NCBI RefSeq assembly: GCF_003626695.1
Contig: NZ_RBAH01000005.1
Coordinates: 278,666 to 342,665, forward strand
DNA from: Paenibacillus ginsengarvi
GTDB taxonomy: Bacteria > Bacillota > Bacilli > Paenibacillales > NBRC-103111
Length of the DNA stretch: 64,000 nt
Direction: 5' to 3'
Shown: piece after piece, positions 1-8,713 of the stretch
Position numbering within the stretch: position 1 is the stretch's first letter
Layout: every line of letters begins with the position of its first letter
Position numbers and translations under genes: made by a program
Notes under the pieces: generated by a model
What the model was told of the DNA's origin: nothing
Databases searched by the model: none
What the model saw: only the letters and a program-made list of their open reading frames with translations

Positions 1-609
1 TACTTGTTCCTGTCCGTTTTCGATTTGAAGGAAAGGAAAGGGTATGATGTGCTGCTGCGCGCCTTTCTGGACGAATTTACGCGCCGGGACGACACAGCGC
101 TAGTTATTAAGGTACGTAGCGGTAAAAACGTATCGAAGCTACGGGAGATCATCGACGCGCATCCGAAGCCGGCTGAGGAAAAGCCATGTATACACGTCAT
201 CGACCGGATGTTCAGCGGGTCCGATCTGATCCGGCTGTACCGCGCTTGCGACGCCTTCGTCCTGCCTACGCGGGGAGAAGGCTGGGGACGACCTTTGTTC
301 GAAGCGATGCTTATGGAAATGCCCGTGATCGCGACGAGTTGGAGCGGACAGACGGAGTATATGAACGAAGGCAACTCGTTTCCGGTAAAGGTGGAGCGGC
401 TTGTGCCCGTGCGGACTAAGCCGGAGCTGGACGGACATTATTGGGCGGAGCCGTCGGTTTCCGATTTGCGGCAAAAAATGCGGTATGTCTTCGAAAACCG
501 CGCCGCCGCCTCGGTGGTAGGTAAAAAAGCGCGAGCCGAGCTGCTCTCCGCCTATTCGATGGAGGCGACGTCGAGCAAAGTGATTGCGGAGCTTAATAAA
601 TTCCGGTGA
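1..609 (+). CDS. GT4-family glycosyltransferase, C-terminal part (cut by window edge)
   Basis: The frame is open from the first base, so the N-terminal half lies outside the window. The visible 202 codons are the nucleotide-sugar-binding half of a GT-B (GT4) glycosyltransferase. They contain IDRMFSG, then YRACDAFVLPTRGEGWGRP, which holds the E-x7-E donor-binding motif of retaining GT4 enzymes, then WSGQTEYMNEGNS. It is closely similar to the next three genes, so it is the first visible member of a tandem array. It probably adds a sugar to a surface glycan or glycoprotein in the cytoplasm. Acceptor and donor are not predictable. The TTG at position 4 is not a real start because homology continues upstream. 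Confidence 0.85.
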   Translation, partial: YLFLSVFDLKERKGYDVLLRAFLDEFTRRDDTALVIKVRSGKNVSKLREIIDAHPKPAEEKPCIHVIDRMFSGSDLIRLYRACDAFVLPTRGEGWGRPLFEAMLMEMPVIATSWSGQTEYMNEGNSFPVKVERLVPVRTKPELDGHYWAEPSVSDLRQKMRYVFENRAAASVVGKKARAELLSAYSMEATSSKVIAELNKFR

Positions 610-651
610 CCGGTTCATAAGAATACAGCTTTTGGAAAGGAAGGTTACGCT

Positions 652-1752
652 TTGAACATCTTGTTTAAAGGCGTATTTTACAACGGGAAGGGATATGCCG
701 AAGGAAACCGGGTGCTGCTCCATATGCTGCACAGGTCCAAATACAACGTCAAGGCACTCCCCCGGGACTGGTTGCGGGAACGCAGAATCGCACTAACCGA
801 AAAGGAATATCACTATGTCAATTATCTGGAGAAGACGACGCTTAAACACAACGATATATTTCTGAATCGCGACGTTGGCTTTCGGATGGAGGCCAGACCC
901 GATTTCCGCGTAAACATAGCGCACACGACGTTTGAAACGGATCGCATCCCCGAGAGCTGGGTGCCGGTCCTGAACAAGTTCGATGAGGTTTGGGTGCAGT
1001 GCCGGTTTAATATTAAGACGTTTCGGGATTCCGGGGTGACGGTGCCGATTCGCTTCATCCCTTATTTTTTCGACGACTCGCGGTATGTCGTCACAGGCGA
1101 TAAGCTGCCGCTGCCGCTGCCCTACAAAAGCTACAAGTTTTTGTCGGTGTTCCAGCTTTGCGAGCGCAAAGGATACGATCTGCTGATCCGTGCGTATTTG
1201 GACGAATTCGGACCGAACGACGATACGGTGCTTGTCGTTAAGGTGCGCGGTCCTGATGAAACACCGCGGCTAGTCAAGGAGCTGGAGCTTCATCCGAAAC
1301 CCGCGTCCAAACGCCCGCCGATTCACATCATCGATCGCATGATGCCTACACCGGATCTGCTCAGCCTGTACCGCGCTTGCGACGCTTTCGTCCTGCCGAC
1401 CCGTGGAGAAGGCTGGGGCAGACCGATATTCGAGGCGATGATTATGGGCATGCCTACGATCGCCACGAATTGGAGCGGTCAGGCCGAGTACATGAACGAG
1501 CGCAATTCGTATCTGGTTGAGGTGGAGCGGCTCGTCCGCATCAAGAACAACCCGGACTACGATATGTATAACGGGCATAAATGGGCGGAGCCATCCATCG
1601 AAGATTTGCGCAAAAAAATGAGACGCGTATACGAACACCGGAAAGAGGCGAAAGAGGTCGGTAAATATGCGCGCAAGGAGCTGCTGAAGAAGTACAATAT
1701 GGAGCTCGTGGAGAAAAAAGTTAAAGCCGAGCTCGAAAAGTTCCGGCAGTAA
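652..1752 (+). CDS. GT4-family glycosyltransferase (tandem paralogue 2)
   Basis: This 366-residue protein starts at TTG 652 behind a GGAAAGGAAGG ribosome binding site (634-644). The N-terminus reads MNILFKGVFYNGKGYAEGNR, a Rossmann-like opening shared by all complete members of the array. The C-terminal half has IDRMM, YRACDAFVLPTRGEGWGRP with the E-x7-E motif, and NWSGQAEYMNERNS. There is no signal peptide or membrane segment, so it should be cytosolic. It lies 42 bases after the truncated paralogue and 55 bases before the next one, on the same strand and probably in one transcript. A glycosyltransferase role is secure at family level; the specific reaction is unknown. Confidence 0.88.
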   Translation: MNILFKGVFYNGKGYAEGNRVLLHMLHRSKYNVKALPRDWLRERRIALTEKEYHYVNYLEKTTLKHNDIFLNRDVGFRMEARPDFRVNIAHTTFETDRIPESWVPVLNKFDEVWVQCRFNIKTFRDSGVTVPIRFIPYFFDDSRYVVTGDKLPLPLPYKSYKFLSVFQLCERKGYDLLIRAYLDEFGPNDDTVLVVKVRGPDETPRLVKELELHPKPASKRPPIHIIDRMMPTPDLLSLYRACDAFVLPTRGEGWGRPIFEAMIMGMPTIATNWSGQAEYMNERNSYLVEVERLVRIKNNPDYDMYNGHKWAEPSIEDLRKKMRRVYEHRKEAKEVGKYARKELLKKYNMELVEKKVKAELEKFRQ

Positions 1753-1807
1753 TGTTACGCGAACGTCGGCCGAAAGTCGAAGCGGTAGAGAAAGGTGCGA
1801 GCAAACG

Positions 1808-2896
1808 GTGAATATTTTGCTTGACGGCATGTTCTATAACGGACACGGGTTCGCCGAAGGTAACCGGATCCTGCTCCGTATTTTGGACCAGGCAGGATAC
1901 CGGGTGCGAATCTTGGCAAGAGACCGCGCGGAGAAACAATTGGTCCTGTCTGCGGCTGAAATCGGGTACATCGCTTCGTTCGAGCAAACGCGCCTTACCG
2001 GCAATGATGTTTATTTTTGCAACCAGGTCGGGTCCGATGTTCGCGCCCGTCCCGATTTCCGCGTCAATATCGCCCGTACGACGTTCGAGACGGACCGCAT
2101 CCCCGATTTCTGGATACCGGAGCTGAACCGTTTCGACGAGCTGTGGCTGCAATGCTCGTTTAATCTGGTTTCGTTTCGAGGCTCGGGCGTTCACGTTCCG
2201 CTCGTGCTGATGCCCAATTTTTTCGATGTCGGGGAGTATGACCCCGAAGGAGAGCGGCTGCCGCTGCCAGCGTCGGAATCGTTCCTTTTTTTGTCCGTAT
2301 TCGACTTACAGCAGCGGAAAGGATACGATGTGCTGCTGGAGGCATTTCTGAATGAATTCGGTCCCGAGGATTCCGTCGGGCTCGTAGTCAAAGTACGCGG
2401 CGAAAACGACGCCGCAAAGCTTGAAGCGATCATTAGCGGGCACCCGAAGGCGAGAAAAGAGAAGCCCCCGGTTTACATCATCGGTCAAATGCTTTCCGTA
2501 CAAGAGCTAAGGAGCCTGTATCGGGCTTGCGACGCTTTTGTGCTCCCGACCAGGGGGGAAGGGTGGGGAAGGCCTTTTTTTGAGGCGATGCTGATGGAGC
2601 TTCCGGCGATCGGGACGAATTGGAGCGGTCAAACCGAATTTATGCGCGAGGGCAATTCGTATTTGGTCGACGTTGAACGGCTGATTCGGATCGAGAATAA
2701 CGAGCATTCCATGTTTAACGGGCATTATTGGGCAGAGCCGTCGCTTGGCGATTTGCAGAAGAAAATGAGGTATGTCGCGGAGCATCGGCAGGAAGCGAAG
2801 GCGACGGGCCGAGCGGCGAGAAAGCAGTTGCTCGAGCAGTACAGTCTGGATCTATTAACGGAGCGAGTCGTGAAGGCTCTGAACAAATATGGTTGA
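1808..2896 (+). CDS. GT4-family glycosyltransferase (tandem paralogue 3)
   Basis: The 362-residue protein starts at GTG 1808, giving MNILLDGMFYNGHGFAEGNR, which aligns with the starts of its neighbours. The donor-binding half carries IGQMLS, YRACDAFVLPTRGEGWGRP with the E-x7-E motif, and NWSGQTEFMREGNS. It overlaps the beginning of the next reading frame only if the longest possible start of that gene is used. The tandem arrangement implies repeated duplication of one ancestral transferase, with each copy perhaps adding a different residue or linkage. No membrane segment is visible. Family assignment is firm; substrate is not. Confidence 0.88.
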   Translation: MNILLDGMFYNGHGFAEGNRILLRILDQAGYRVRILARDRAEKQLVLSAAEIGYIASFEQTRLTGNDVYFCNQVGSDVRARPDFRVNIARTTFETDRIPDFWIPELNRFDELWLQCSFNLVSFRGSGVHVPLVLMPNFFDVGEYDPEGERLPLPASESFLFLSVFDLQQRKGYDVLLEAFLNEFGPEDSVGLVVKVRGENDAAKLEAIISGHPKARKEKPPVYIIGQMLSVQELRSLYRACDAFVLPTRGEGWGRPFFEAMLMELPAIGTNWSGQTEFMREGNSYLVDVERLIRIENNEHSMFNGHYWAEPSLGDLQKKMRYVAEHRQEAKATGRAARKQLLEQYSLDLLTERVVKALNKYG

Positions 2897-2924
2897 AGGC
2901 GGCATAAGGAGGTACGGAAGAGGC

Positions 2925-4025
2925 GTGAATGTGCTCTTGGAAGGCATTTTTTATAACGGGCACGGCTTGGCGGAAGGAAACCGGATGTTACTTCGCATGT
3001 TGCACGAGGCCGGCTTCCGTGTCCGTATCGAAGCCAGGGATGCAGAGGAGAGGAACCGGCTGCTGGAGCCGGAGGAGGCACGGTTCATTTCATCGTTCGA
3101 AACGACGGAGCTCGGCTCGAACGATATTTATTTGTACAACTGGGTCGGCGCTTATGTTCGGCGCAGGCCCGAATTTCGCGTCAATATTGCCCGCACCACC
3201 TTCGAGACGGATCGCATCCCGGGTAGCTGGGTGCCCGAGCTGAACCGCTTCGACGAAGTATGGGTCCAAAGCACATTTAACAAAACGACGTTCGTCAGCT
3301 CGGGCGTAACTGTTCCGATCCGGCTAATCCCAAACTTTTTCGATACGGACCGGTTTATGCCGGAAGGCCTGGCGATGCCGCTTCCCGTTCAGGAGTCGTT
3401 CCGTTTCTTGTCCGTCTTCGACCTGAAGCGGCGCAAAGGTTATGACGTGCTGCTGGATGCCTTTCTGAACGAATTTTCGAGCGGAGACGATGTCGCTCTC
3501 GTTATCAAAATAAGGGACAACAACAAGGACGGCTTGCTGGTGGAACAGATTGAGGCGCACCCGAAGCCGAAATGCGACAGGCCGCCCATCTATATTATCG
3601 ACCAGATGTTGTCTACGGAGGAACTGCTGCAGCTGTACCGAGCATGCGACGCTTTTGTGCTGCCTACGCGCGGGGAAGGTTGGGGGAGACCTTTTTTCGA
3701 GGCGATGCTGATGGAATTGCCGGTTATCGGCACGAATTGGAGCGGACAGGTCGACTTTATGAACTCGCGCAATTCGCATCTTGTTGGGGTGGAGCGTTTC
3801 GTGGAGATAACGGACAATGAAAACCGCGCGTTTATCGGACATGTATGGGCGGAGCCGTCCAGAAGCGATCTTCGGGAAAAAATGCGAATCGTATTCGGGA
3901 GCCAACCGGCAGCCAAGGAACGGGCCGTAAAAGCGCGCAAGGAGCTATTGCGCAAATTCAGCAGGCAAGCGACGGCAAGCAAAGTGATCGGGGAGCTGGC
4001 CAAGTTCGCCCAAGTTCTTGCATAA
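2925..4025 (+). CDS. GT4-family glycosyltransferase (tandem paralogue 4)
   Basis: The frame is open from ATG 2889, but the better start is GTG 2925. It follows AGGAGG at 2907-2912 and gives MNVLLEGIFYNGHGLAEGNR, in register with the paralogues. The ATG at 2889 would overlap the previous gene and add 12 residues that the paralogues lack. The protein is then about 366 residues, with YRACDAFVLPTRGEGWGRP, the E-x7-E motif and NWSGQVDFMNSRNS. It is the last of the four in the array and lies 23 bases before the sugar-nucleotide dehydrogenase, so the array and the dehydrogenase probably share a transcript. Confidence 0.87.
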   Translation: MNVLLEGIFYNGHGLAEGNRMLLRMLHEAGFRVRIEARDAEERNRLLEPEEARFISSFETTELGSNDIYLYNWVGAYVRRRPEFRVNIARTTFETDRIPGSWVPELNRFDEVWVQSTFNKTTFVSSGVTVPIRLIPNFFDTDRFMPEGLAMPLPVQESFRFLSVFDLKRRKGYDVLLDAFLNEFSSGDDVALVIKIRDNNKDGLLVEQIEAHPKPKCDRPPIYIIDQMLSTEELLQLYRACDAFVLPTRGEGWGRPFFEAMLMELPVIGTNWSGQVDFMNSRNSHLVGVERFVEITDNENRAFIGHVWAEPSRSDLREKMRIVFGSQPAAKERAVKARKELLRKFSRQATASKVIGELAKFAQVLA

Positions 4026-4048
4026 CGTAAACATCATGGGAATGGGGA

Positions 4049-5383
4049 ATGGACATGACGGCTCAAGAGGCATCGATTACAGTTGCGGTTGTCGGTCTCG
4101 GTTATGTCGGATGCGTCTCTGCCGGATGTTTGGCGAGAATGGGACATCGCGTGATCGGGGTTGACGTGAACGCGACGAAGGTGCGGTTAATCAATCAAGG
4201 CGTTCCGACTATCGTCGAGGAAGGCATCGCTTCGCTGATTATGGAGATGAGCCGGAAGGGGCGCTTAACCGCCACGACGAATATGAAGGAGGCTGCGGAG
4301 CAGGCCGATGTATGCATGATTTGCGTAGGAACGCCGTCGGGCAAAAACGGGGAGCCGAATCTGTCGCATCTGTTCCGGGCAGTCGAACAGATCGCGGATG
4401 CGATCGCGGAGCGCGACCGGTTTATGACGGTTGTCGTACGTTCGACGGTTCCTCCGGGAACGGGCAGCGCGCTCGAAGCCGTGCTTGCCAAATCCGGAAA
4501 GCGGGCCGAGCGGGATTTTGCCGTCGTGAGCAACCCCGAATTTTTGCGCGAGGGCTCGAGCATAAACGACTATTTCAACCCGCCTTATACGCTGGTCGGA
4601 ACGTCGAACGACACGGCTTTGGCGGTTCTGCGCCGATTGTATGCGGACATCGGGGCGCCGTTTATCGAAACGGATCGTGAGATCGGAGAAATGATCAAAT
4701 ACGTGAACAATTCGTTTCATGCGTTAAAAGTTGTTTTCGCCAACGAGATCGGCGCCGTCAGCCGCTCGTACGACGTCGATTCGGCGAAGCTGATGGAGCT
4801 GTTCTGCCGTGACGAAAGGCTTAATATATCTCCGGCCTATCTCAGTCCAGGCTTCGCTTACGGAGGCTCCTGTCTGCCGAAGGACGTGAGAGCCCTTGGC
4901 GCACTTGCACGGAGGGCGAATGTGGAGACGGCCATTCTGCCGGCCATCGAGAGAAGCAACGACATGCATATCGAGCGGGCGCTGGAGCTGATCGTCGCCA
5001 AAGGGCGCCTTCGTATCGGCGTACTCGGTCTCGCGTTCAAGGAAGGGACCGACGATTTGCGGGAAAGCCCGATCGTAAAGCTGCTGGAGCGGCTCATCGG
5101 CAAAGGCTACGAGGTCCGCATCCACGACCGGAATGTAGAGGATTCGCGCCATATCGGCGCGAGCCGAGAATATATGGAGACGGTCGTTCCGCATTTGATT
5201 CGGCGCATGGAGCCGGATGCGGAGAAGCTTGTGCAGTTCGCCGATCTGATCGTCGTCACCCGGAAAAACAAACTGTTTCTCGAGGTTGCGAAAAAAGCCA
5301 TTCCTCACAAAATCGTCGTCGATTTGGTCGGGATGCCCGGCGAACTGGCGGAATTCGAAAACTACATGGGACTGCTTTGGTAA
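4049..5383 (+). CDS. UDP-glucose/GDP-mannose 6-dehydrogenase (AlgD/Ugd type)
   Basis: This 444-residue NAD-dependent enzyme oxidises the C6 hydroxyl of a nucleotide sugar to a uronic acid in two steps. The N-terminal dinucleotide fold begins VAVVGLGYVGCVSAGCLARM with GVDVN after it. The catalytic cysteine lies in GFAYGGSCLPKD, and LGLAFKEGTDDLRESP marks the C-terminal sugar-nucleotide domain. INQGVPTIVEEG and the GFAYGGSCLPKDVRAL block look more like GDP-mannose dehydrogenases (AlgD) than typical UDP-glucose dehydrogenases, but that distinction is tentative. It follows the GT4 array closely and probably supplies an activated uronic acid to it. ATG 4055 is an alternative start. Confidence 0.88.
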   Translation: MDMTAQEASITVAVVGLGYVGCVSAGCLARMGHRVIGVDVNATKVRLINQGVPTIVEEGIASLIMEMSRKGRLTATTNMKEAAEQADVCMICVGTPSGKNGEPNLSHLFRAVEQIADAIAERDRFMTVVVRSTVPPGTGSALEAVLAKSGKRAERDFAVVSNPEFLREGSSINDYFNPPYTLVGTSNDTALAVLRRLYADIGAPFIETDREIGEMIKYVNNSFHALKVVFANEIGAVSRSYDVDSAKLMELFCRDERLNISPAYLSPGFAYGGSCLPKDVRALGALARRANVETAILPAIERSNDMHIERALELIVAKGRLRIGVLGLAFKEGTDDLRESPIVKLLERLIGKGYEVRIHDRNVEDSRHIGASREYMETVVPHLIRRMEPDAEKLVQFADLIVVTRKNKLFLEVAKKAIPHKIVVDLVGMPGELAEFENYMGLLW

Positions 5384-5451
5384 CGCAAAGGCAGTAAAGT
5401 GAAGCGAGGTTTGCCAAGGGGGCATCAAAAAAGAGCCTATAAGACGAAAGT

Positions 5452-5486
5452 AAACTGCCGGGCGTCAAGCGTCAGGCAGTTTTTTT
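5452..5486 (+). terminator. Rho-independent terminator after the dehydrogenase
   Basis: AAACTGCC (5452-5459) pairs with GGCAGTTT (5475-5482) and the stem runs directly into a T tract. It would end the transcript of the GT4 array and dehydrogenase. The opposing gene that ends at 5517 does not obviously share it. Confidence 0.7.
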
Positions 5487-5516
5487 GTACACCTGGAAGC
5501 TAGTAATTGTCCGTCA

Positions 5517-6497
5517 CTATAATCGGAATAGGTTCCGGTTCATCATCATTCCGTTTCTTTGGAAAAAGACGGTGAGCGCGTTCCGGTCGTCCGTTTTCAG
5601 CAGAACGATTCCATCGATCTCGCCACTTCTCCAAAGCTCCAAGGCGTATTCGGCCTTAGCCGCATTTTCGAAGTAAGAGCGGACGAACACCCGGCAGTTC
5701 GGAATAATGCTGCTCTCCATCCAACGGGCAAGCGTATCGTTCGCGAACACGATTATGTGTATGAGGCCCGGGTGGCGGCTGAACTCATATTGGCTTATCC
5801 GGTGGAAACAGCAGAGTAGCTTCTCGGTATAGGTAGCCGCGCCGTTACGGTGGGACAGCGAAGCGGCATGGACCCGATATTGATACAGGACGCGGTTTAT
5901 TTTTTCGATCCGCCCTAGCTGAAACAGCTTTAGCCACAAGTCGTAATCGTGGGTTATCCGATAAGCAGGCTCATACCCCCCTGCTTTCATAAAGTGTGCT
6001 TTGGAATACATGGCGGTACCGTGACATAGCGGGCAGACGAAATACCGGTTGTAAAACAGCTCTTCGCCGCTTGAACCGTAGTTCAGATTGGATTCAACGC
6101 GCTGTAGACGTTCCGGAGTTGTGCCGTCCTCATCCCCTATGCATGCGATTTTGGAACCGACTGCAATCAGCTCGGGGCGGGCGAGAATATAGCTGCTCTG
6201 GACAGCCAACCGGTCGGGAAGGCTGATGTCGTCCGCGTCTTGAACGGCGATCCAGTCCCCTTCCGCCAATTGCACCGCCGTATTCAAGGCGCGGGGAGTT
6301 CCGACGTTGGCCGATAGCCGAAACGGTTTTACGCGATAATCCGTTATAGAGGAAATTATATCCCAAGTACGGTCGGTAGACCCGTCATCTATAATAATGA
6401 ATTCGAAGTTGCTGTAAGTTTGAGCGAGTATACTGGCTACGGCTTGCTGCAAATAGGGGGCCCCGTTATTTACCGCCATTACAACCGATAGTTTCAT
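5517..6497 (-). CDS. GT2-family glycosyltransferase
   Basis: This 326-residue GT-A fold transferase starts at ATG 6497 behind AGGGAGAT. Its N-terminus MKLSVVMAVNNGAPYLQQAV followed by IIIDDGSTD is the classic GT2 nucleotide-binding start. AVQDADDISLP carries the metal-binding D-x-D. THDYDLWLKL matches the catalytic ED-like region further on. No membrane helix is obvious. It is transcribed against the surrounding glycan genes and diverges from the methyltransferase-like gene at 6768, with a 270-base AT-rich intergenic region between the two starts. It probably contributes to the same surface glycan; substrate is unknown. Confidence 0.85.
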   Translation of the reverse strand: MKLSVVMAVNNGAPYLQQAVASILAQTYSNFEFIIIDDGSTDRTWDIISSITDYRVKPFRLSANVGTPRALNTAVQLAEGDWIAVQDADDISLPDRLAVQSSYILARPELIAVGSKIACIGDEDGTTPERLQRVESNLNYGSSGEELFYNRYFVCPLCHGTAMYSKAHFMKAGGYEPAYRITHDYDLWLKLFQLGRIEKINRVLYQYRVHAASLSHRNGAATYTEKLLCCFHRISQYEFSRHPGLIHIIVFANDTLARWMESSIIPNCRVFVRSYFENAAKAEYALELWRSGEIDGIVLLKTDDRNALTVFFQRNGMMMNRNLFRL

Positions 6498-6767
6498 AGT
6501 CGGATCTCCCTGTCGATAAAATTATTCCTATTATTATATTCTCCGGCCATCGGGAATGTTTAGACGGATGGCTGTCGTCTACCTGTCCAATCATCATTTG
6601 GATACGATCATAGAATAGGAGAAATGGAAAAATACCGGCGCAATCCGGTGCTGAAAAATAGTTATTGTTCCTGCGGCATCTATCGGTTGCTTATCCACGT
6701 ATCGGTGCATTTACTAGAGTGGTTGCATGAAGGACTTTTAGTCTGGGGAGAGGGGAATGTTTCAGTT

Positions 6768-7475
6768 ATGAATAACGAACAGTTTATTAAAGGCATATCG
6801 TTTCGGTTCGTCAAGCCGGAGACGCCCGTACAGAAGGAAAAGTTGTACGGCACCGATGCCGCGCTGGAATTCGCCAATACGGTGCTGCCTGCCGATGAAG
6901 ACAAGATGAGAACGGCGATAAACGGTATTTGGCAAATGCCAAAAATGTCCTCGTACGCCATCGGATCGATTATTAACCGGGTCGTTTCCCAGCTTCGCGA
7001 CGGCGAATGTTTCGTCAACGTAGGCGTCTGGAACGGATTTTCGTTCCTTGCCGGGCTGCTCGGCAATCCCGGGAAAACGTGCATCGGAGTCGACAACTTC
7101 TCGCAATTCGGCGGTCCGCGGGCCGAATTCATGTACCGGTTCAACCTGCATAAAGGTCCGGCGCATCAGTTTTACGATATGGACTACAAAGAGTATTTCG
7201 CCCAGCTTCACCGCAGTCCGATCGGTCTTTATTTTTTCGATGGACCTCACGATTACATGAATCAGCTGCAAGGGCTGCTGGCAGCGGCGCCGTACTTAGC
7301 GGACGGGTGCATCATCCTTGTAGATGATACGAATTGGCCGGAGCCCCGGCAGGCGACGCTGGACTTTATGTCGGTTTACCCGGGCGAATACCGCATTTTG
7401 TTGGACGTAACGACGGCGAGCAACGGCCATCCGACATTTTGGAACGGCCTCATGATTTTGCAAAAAGGGAAGTAA
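6768..7475 (+). CDS. class I SAM-dependent methyltransferase-like protein
   Basis: The frame is open from 6624, but the likely start is ATG 6768 (MNNEQFIKGISF) after GGAGAGGGG at 6747-6755. The upstream 48 codons are Cys-rich and not protein-like. The 235-residue product has GECFVNVGVWNGFSFLAGLL, which resembles a SAM-binding loop, then IGVDNF. Near the end come YFFDGPHDYMNQ and IILVDDTNW, the signature seen in Methyltransf_24-type proteins. It may methylate or otherwise modify a sugar of the glycan made here. It lies just upstream of two GT61 transferases. The catalytic activity is inferred only. Confidence 0.65.
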   Translation: MNNEQFIKGISFRFVKPETPVQKEKLYGTDAALEFANTVLPADEDKMRTAINGIWQMPKMSSYAIGSIINRVVSQLRDGECFVNVGVWNGFSFLAGLLGNPGKTCIGVDNFSQFGGPRAEFMYRFNLHKGPAHQFYDMDYKEYFAQLHRSPIGLYFFDGPHDYMNQLQGLLAAAPYLADGCIILVDDTNWPEPRQATLDFMSVYPGEYRILLDVTTASNGHPTFWNGLMILQKGK

Positions 7476-7493
7476 ACGTACGTATCTTGCAGC

Positions 7494-7528
7494 GGTGCGG
7501 CTTTCCTATACGATTCCGCACCTTTTTT
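7494..7528 (+). terminator. terminator or attenuator between methyltransferase and GT61 genes
   Basis: GGTGCGG (7494-7500) pairs with CCGCACC (7516-7522), followed by TTTTTT. It lies only 25 bases before the next start, so it may work as a partial terminator that lowers expression of the GT61 pair. Confidence 0.65.
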
Positions 7529-7552
7529 CCTTTACGGGGAGGGACTCGCAGT

Positions 7553-8713
7553 ATGGGGGAAGCGACTCCGAAAGGGGTATATCCTACGCTTTGGGATTGG
7601 GTCGAGCAGTCGCGCGCCGGCCTGTTCCGCGATCACGAAATGCAAAATGTGATGTATATGGAGGAAGCGGTCCGACTTACGAAGCCGAAAGGGATCAAGC
7701 CTCCGGATCATCCGGCCTTTGAAAACGAAGCCGTCACGATTCCGAAGGCGTACGTCGCCGTATTACCCCAAGGGCGGTATTGGGTCGCGGAAAATAAAAT
7801 GGCGGCCGTCATAGCGCCGGACAACAAAATCGTCATGGACGTTTCGATGCAGTACCGCCGGCAGGATGACGCGATTCATCCCGTATACAAGAGGAGCGAG
7901 CTGCCGCCCGCCAACAGCACGGGGGATACGGTCGCGCTCATCAATTTCATTTGGGACAACAATTATTACCACTGGCTCGGCGATGTTTTGGGACGATTGC
8001 ATCTGCTGGAAAGAAGCGGCATCCGCGTCGACAAATATATGGTGACCGGCAAAGGTTCGCCCAAATATAAAAGCGAGACTTTGGCCATGCTGGGCGTTCC
8101 AGAGAAAAAAATCGTGAAAAGTAAGCCGGGAATGCATCTAAAGCCTAGAAGACTTGTCGTCCCTTCTCTGGCAACGTATCGGCTGCAGCCCTTTGTCCCT
8201 CATTCGATGCCCAAATGGGCGAGCCATTATTTGCGCAATGCATTTCTGAGCCAAATCGGCCATGTGCCCGCGGACAGTCCCAAATGTATTTACATCAGCC
8301 GTAAATACGCCGCCGTCCGCAAAATGACGAACGAGGACGATGTGTCCAAATTGCTTGGCGACATCGGATTTCAAGAGGTCGTGCTGGAGTCGCTTCCGCT
8401 GGCCGAGCAGATCAAGCTATTCGCCGGAGCGGAACTGATCGTGGCCCCTCACGGAGCCGGGCTCGCCAATCTGATGTTTTGCCGGCCCGGTACGAAGGTG
8501 CTGGAGCTATTCGCCCCCAATTACGTCCATCCGGTATACTGGTACCTCAGCAACCATATCGGGCTTGACTACTATTACTTGTTCGGCGAAGGCGAGCGTC
8601 TGCCGATTATGGCGGGTATCGGGAATTGCGATTGCCGCACCGATAACATAACCGTGAACATGGAGCAGTTATTTGAAACCGTTTATGAGATGAAAACGGG
8701 GGGATTGGAATGA
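7553..8713 (+). CDS. GT61-family (DUF563) glycosyltransferase 1
   Basis: The frame is open from 7334, but ATG 7553 (MGEATPKGVYPTLWDW) has a GGGGAGGG ribosome binding site and aligns with the next gene's N-terminus. The 386-residue protein has FIWDNNYYHWLGDVLGRLHL, CIYISRKYA and LIVAPHGAGLANLMFC. These are hallmark blocks of the DUF563/GT61 family, which transfers sugars such as xylose or arabinose in glycans and glycoproteins. No signal peptide is seen, so it is likely cytoplasmic or peripheral. It overlaps the following GT61 gene by four bases (ATGA), so translation of the two is coupled. Confidence 0.8.
   Translation: MGEATPKGVYPTLWDWVEQSRAGLFRDHEMQNVMYMEEAVRLTKPKGIKPPDHPAFENEAVTIPKAYVAVLPQGRYWVAENKMAAVIAPDNKIVMDVSMQYRRQDDAIHPVYKRSELPPANSTGDTVALINFIWDNNYYHWLGDVLGRLHLLERSGIRVDKYMVTGKGSPKYKSETLAMLGVPEKKIVKSKPGMHLKPRRLVVPSLATYRLQPFVPHSMPKWASHYLRNAFLSQIGHVPADSPKCIYISRKYAAVRKMTNEDDVSKLLGDIGFQEVVLESLPLAEQIKLFAGAELIVAPHGAGLANLMFCRPGTKVLELFAPNYVHPVYWYLSNHIGLDYYYLFGEGERLPIMAGIGNCDCRTDNITVNMEQLFETVYEMKTGGLE

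Noticed and set aside
7334..7552. N-terminal extension of the first GT61 gene
   Set aside because: It overlaps the methyltransferase gene and spans a terminator hairpin; ATG 7553 has the ribosome binding site and matches the paralogue.
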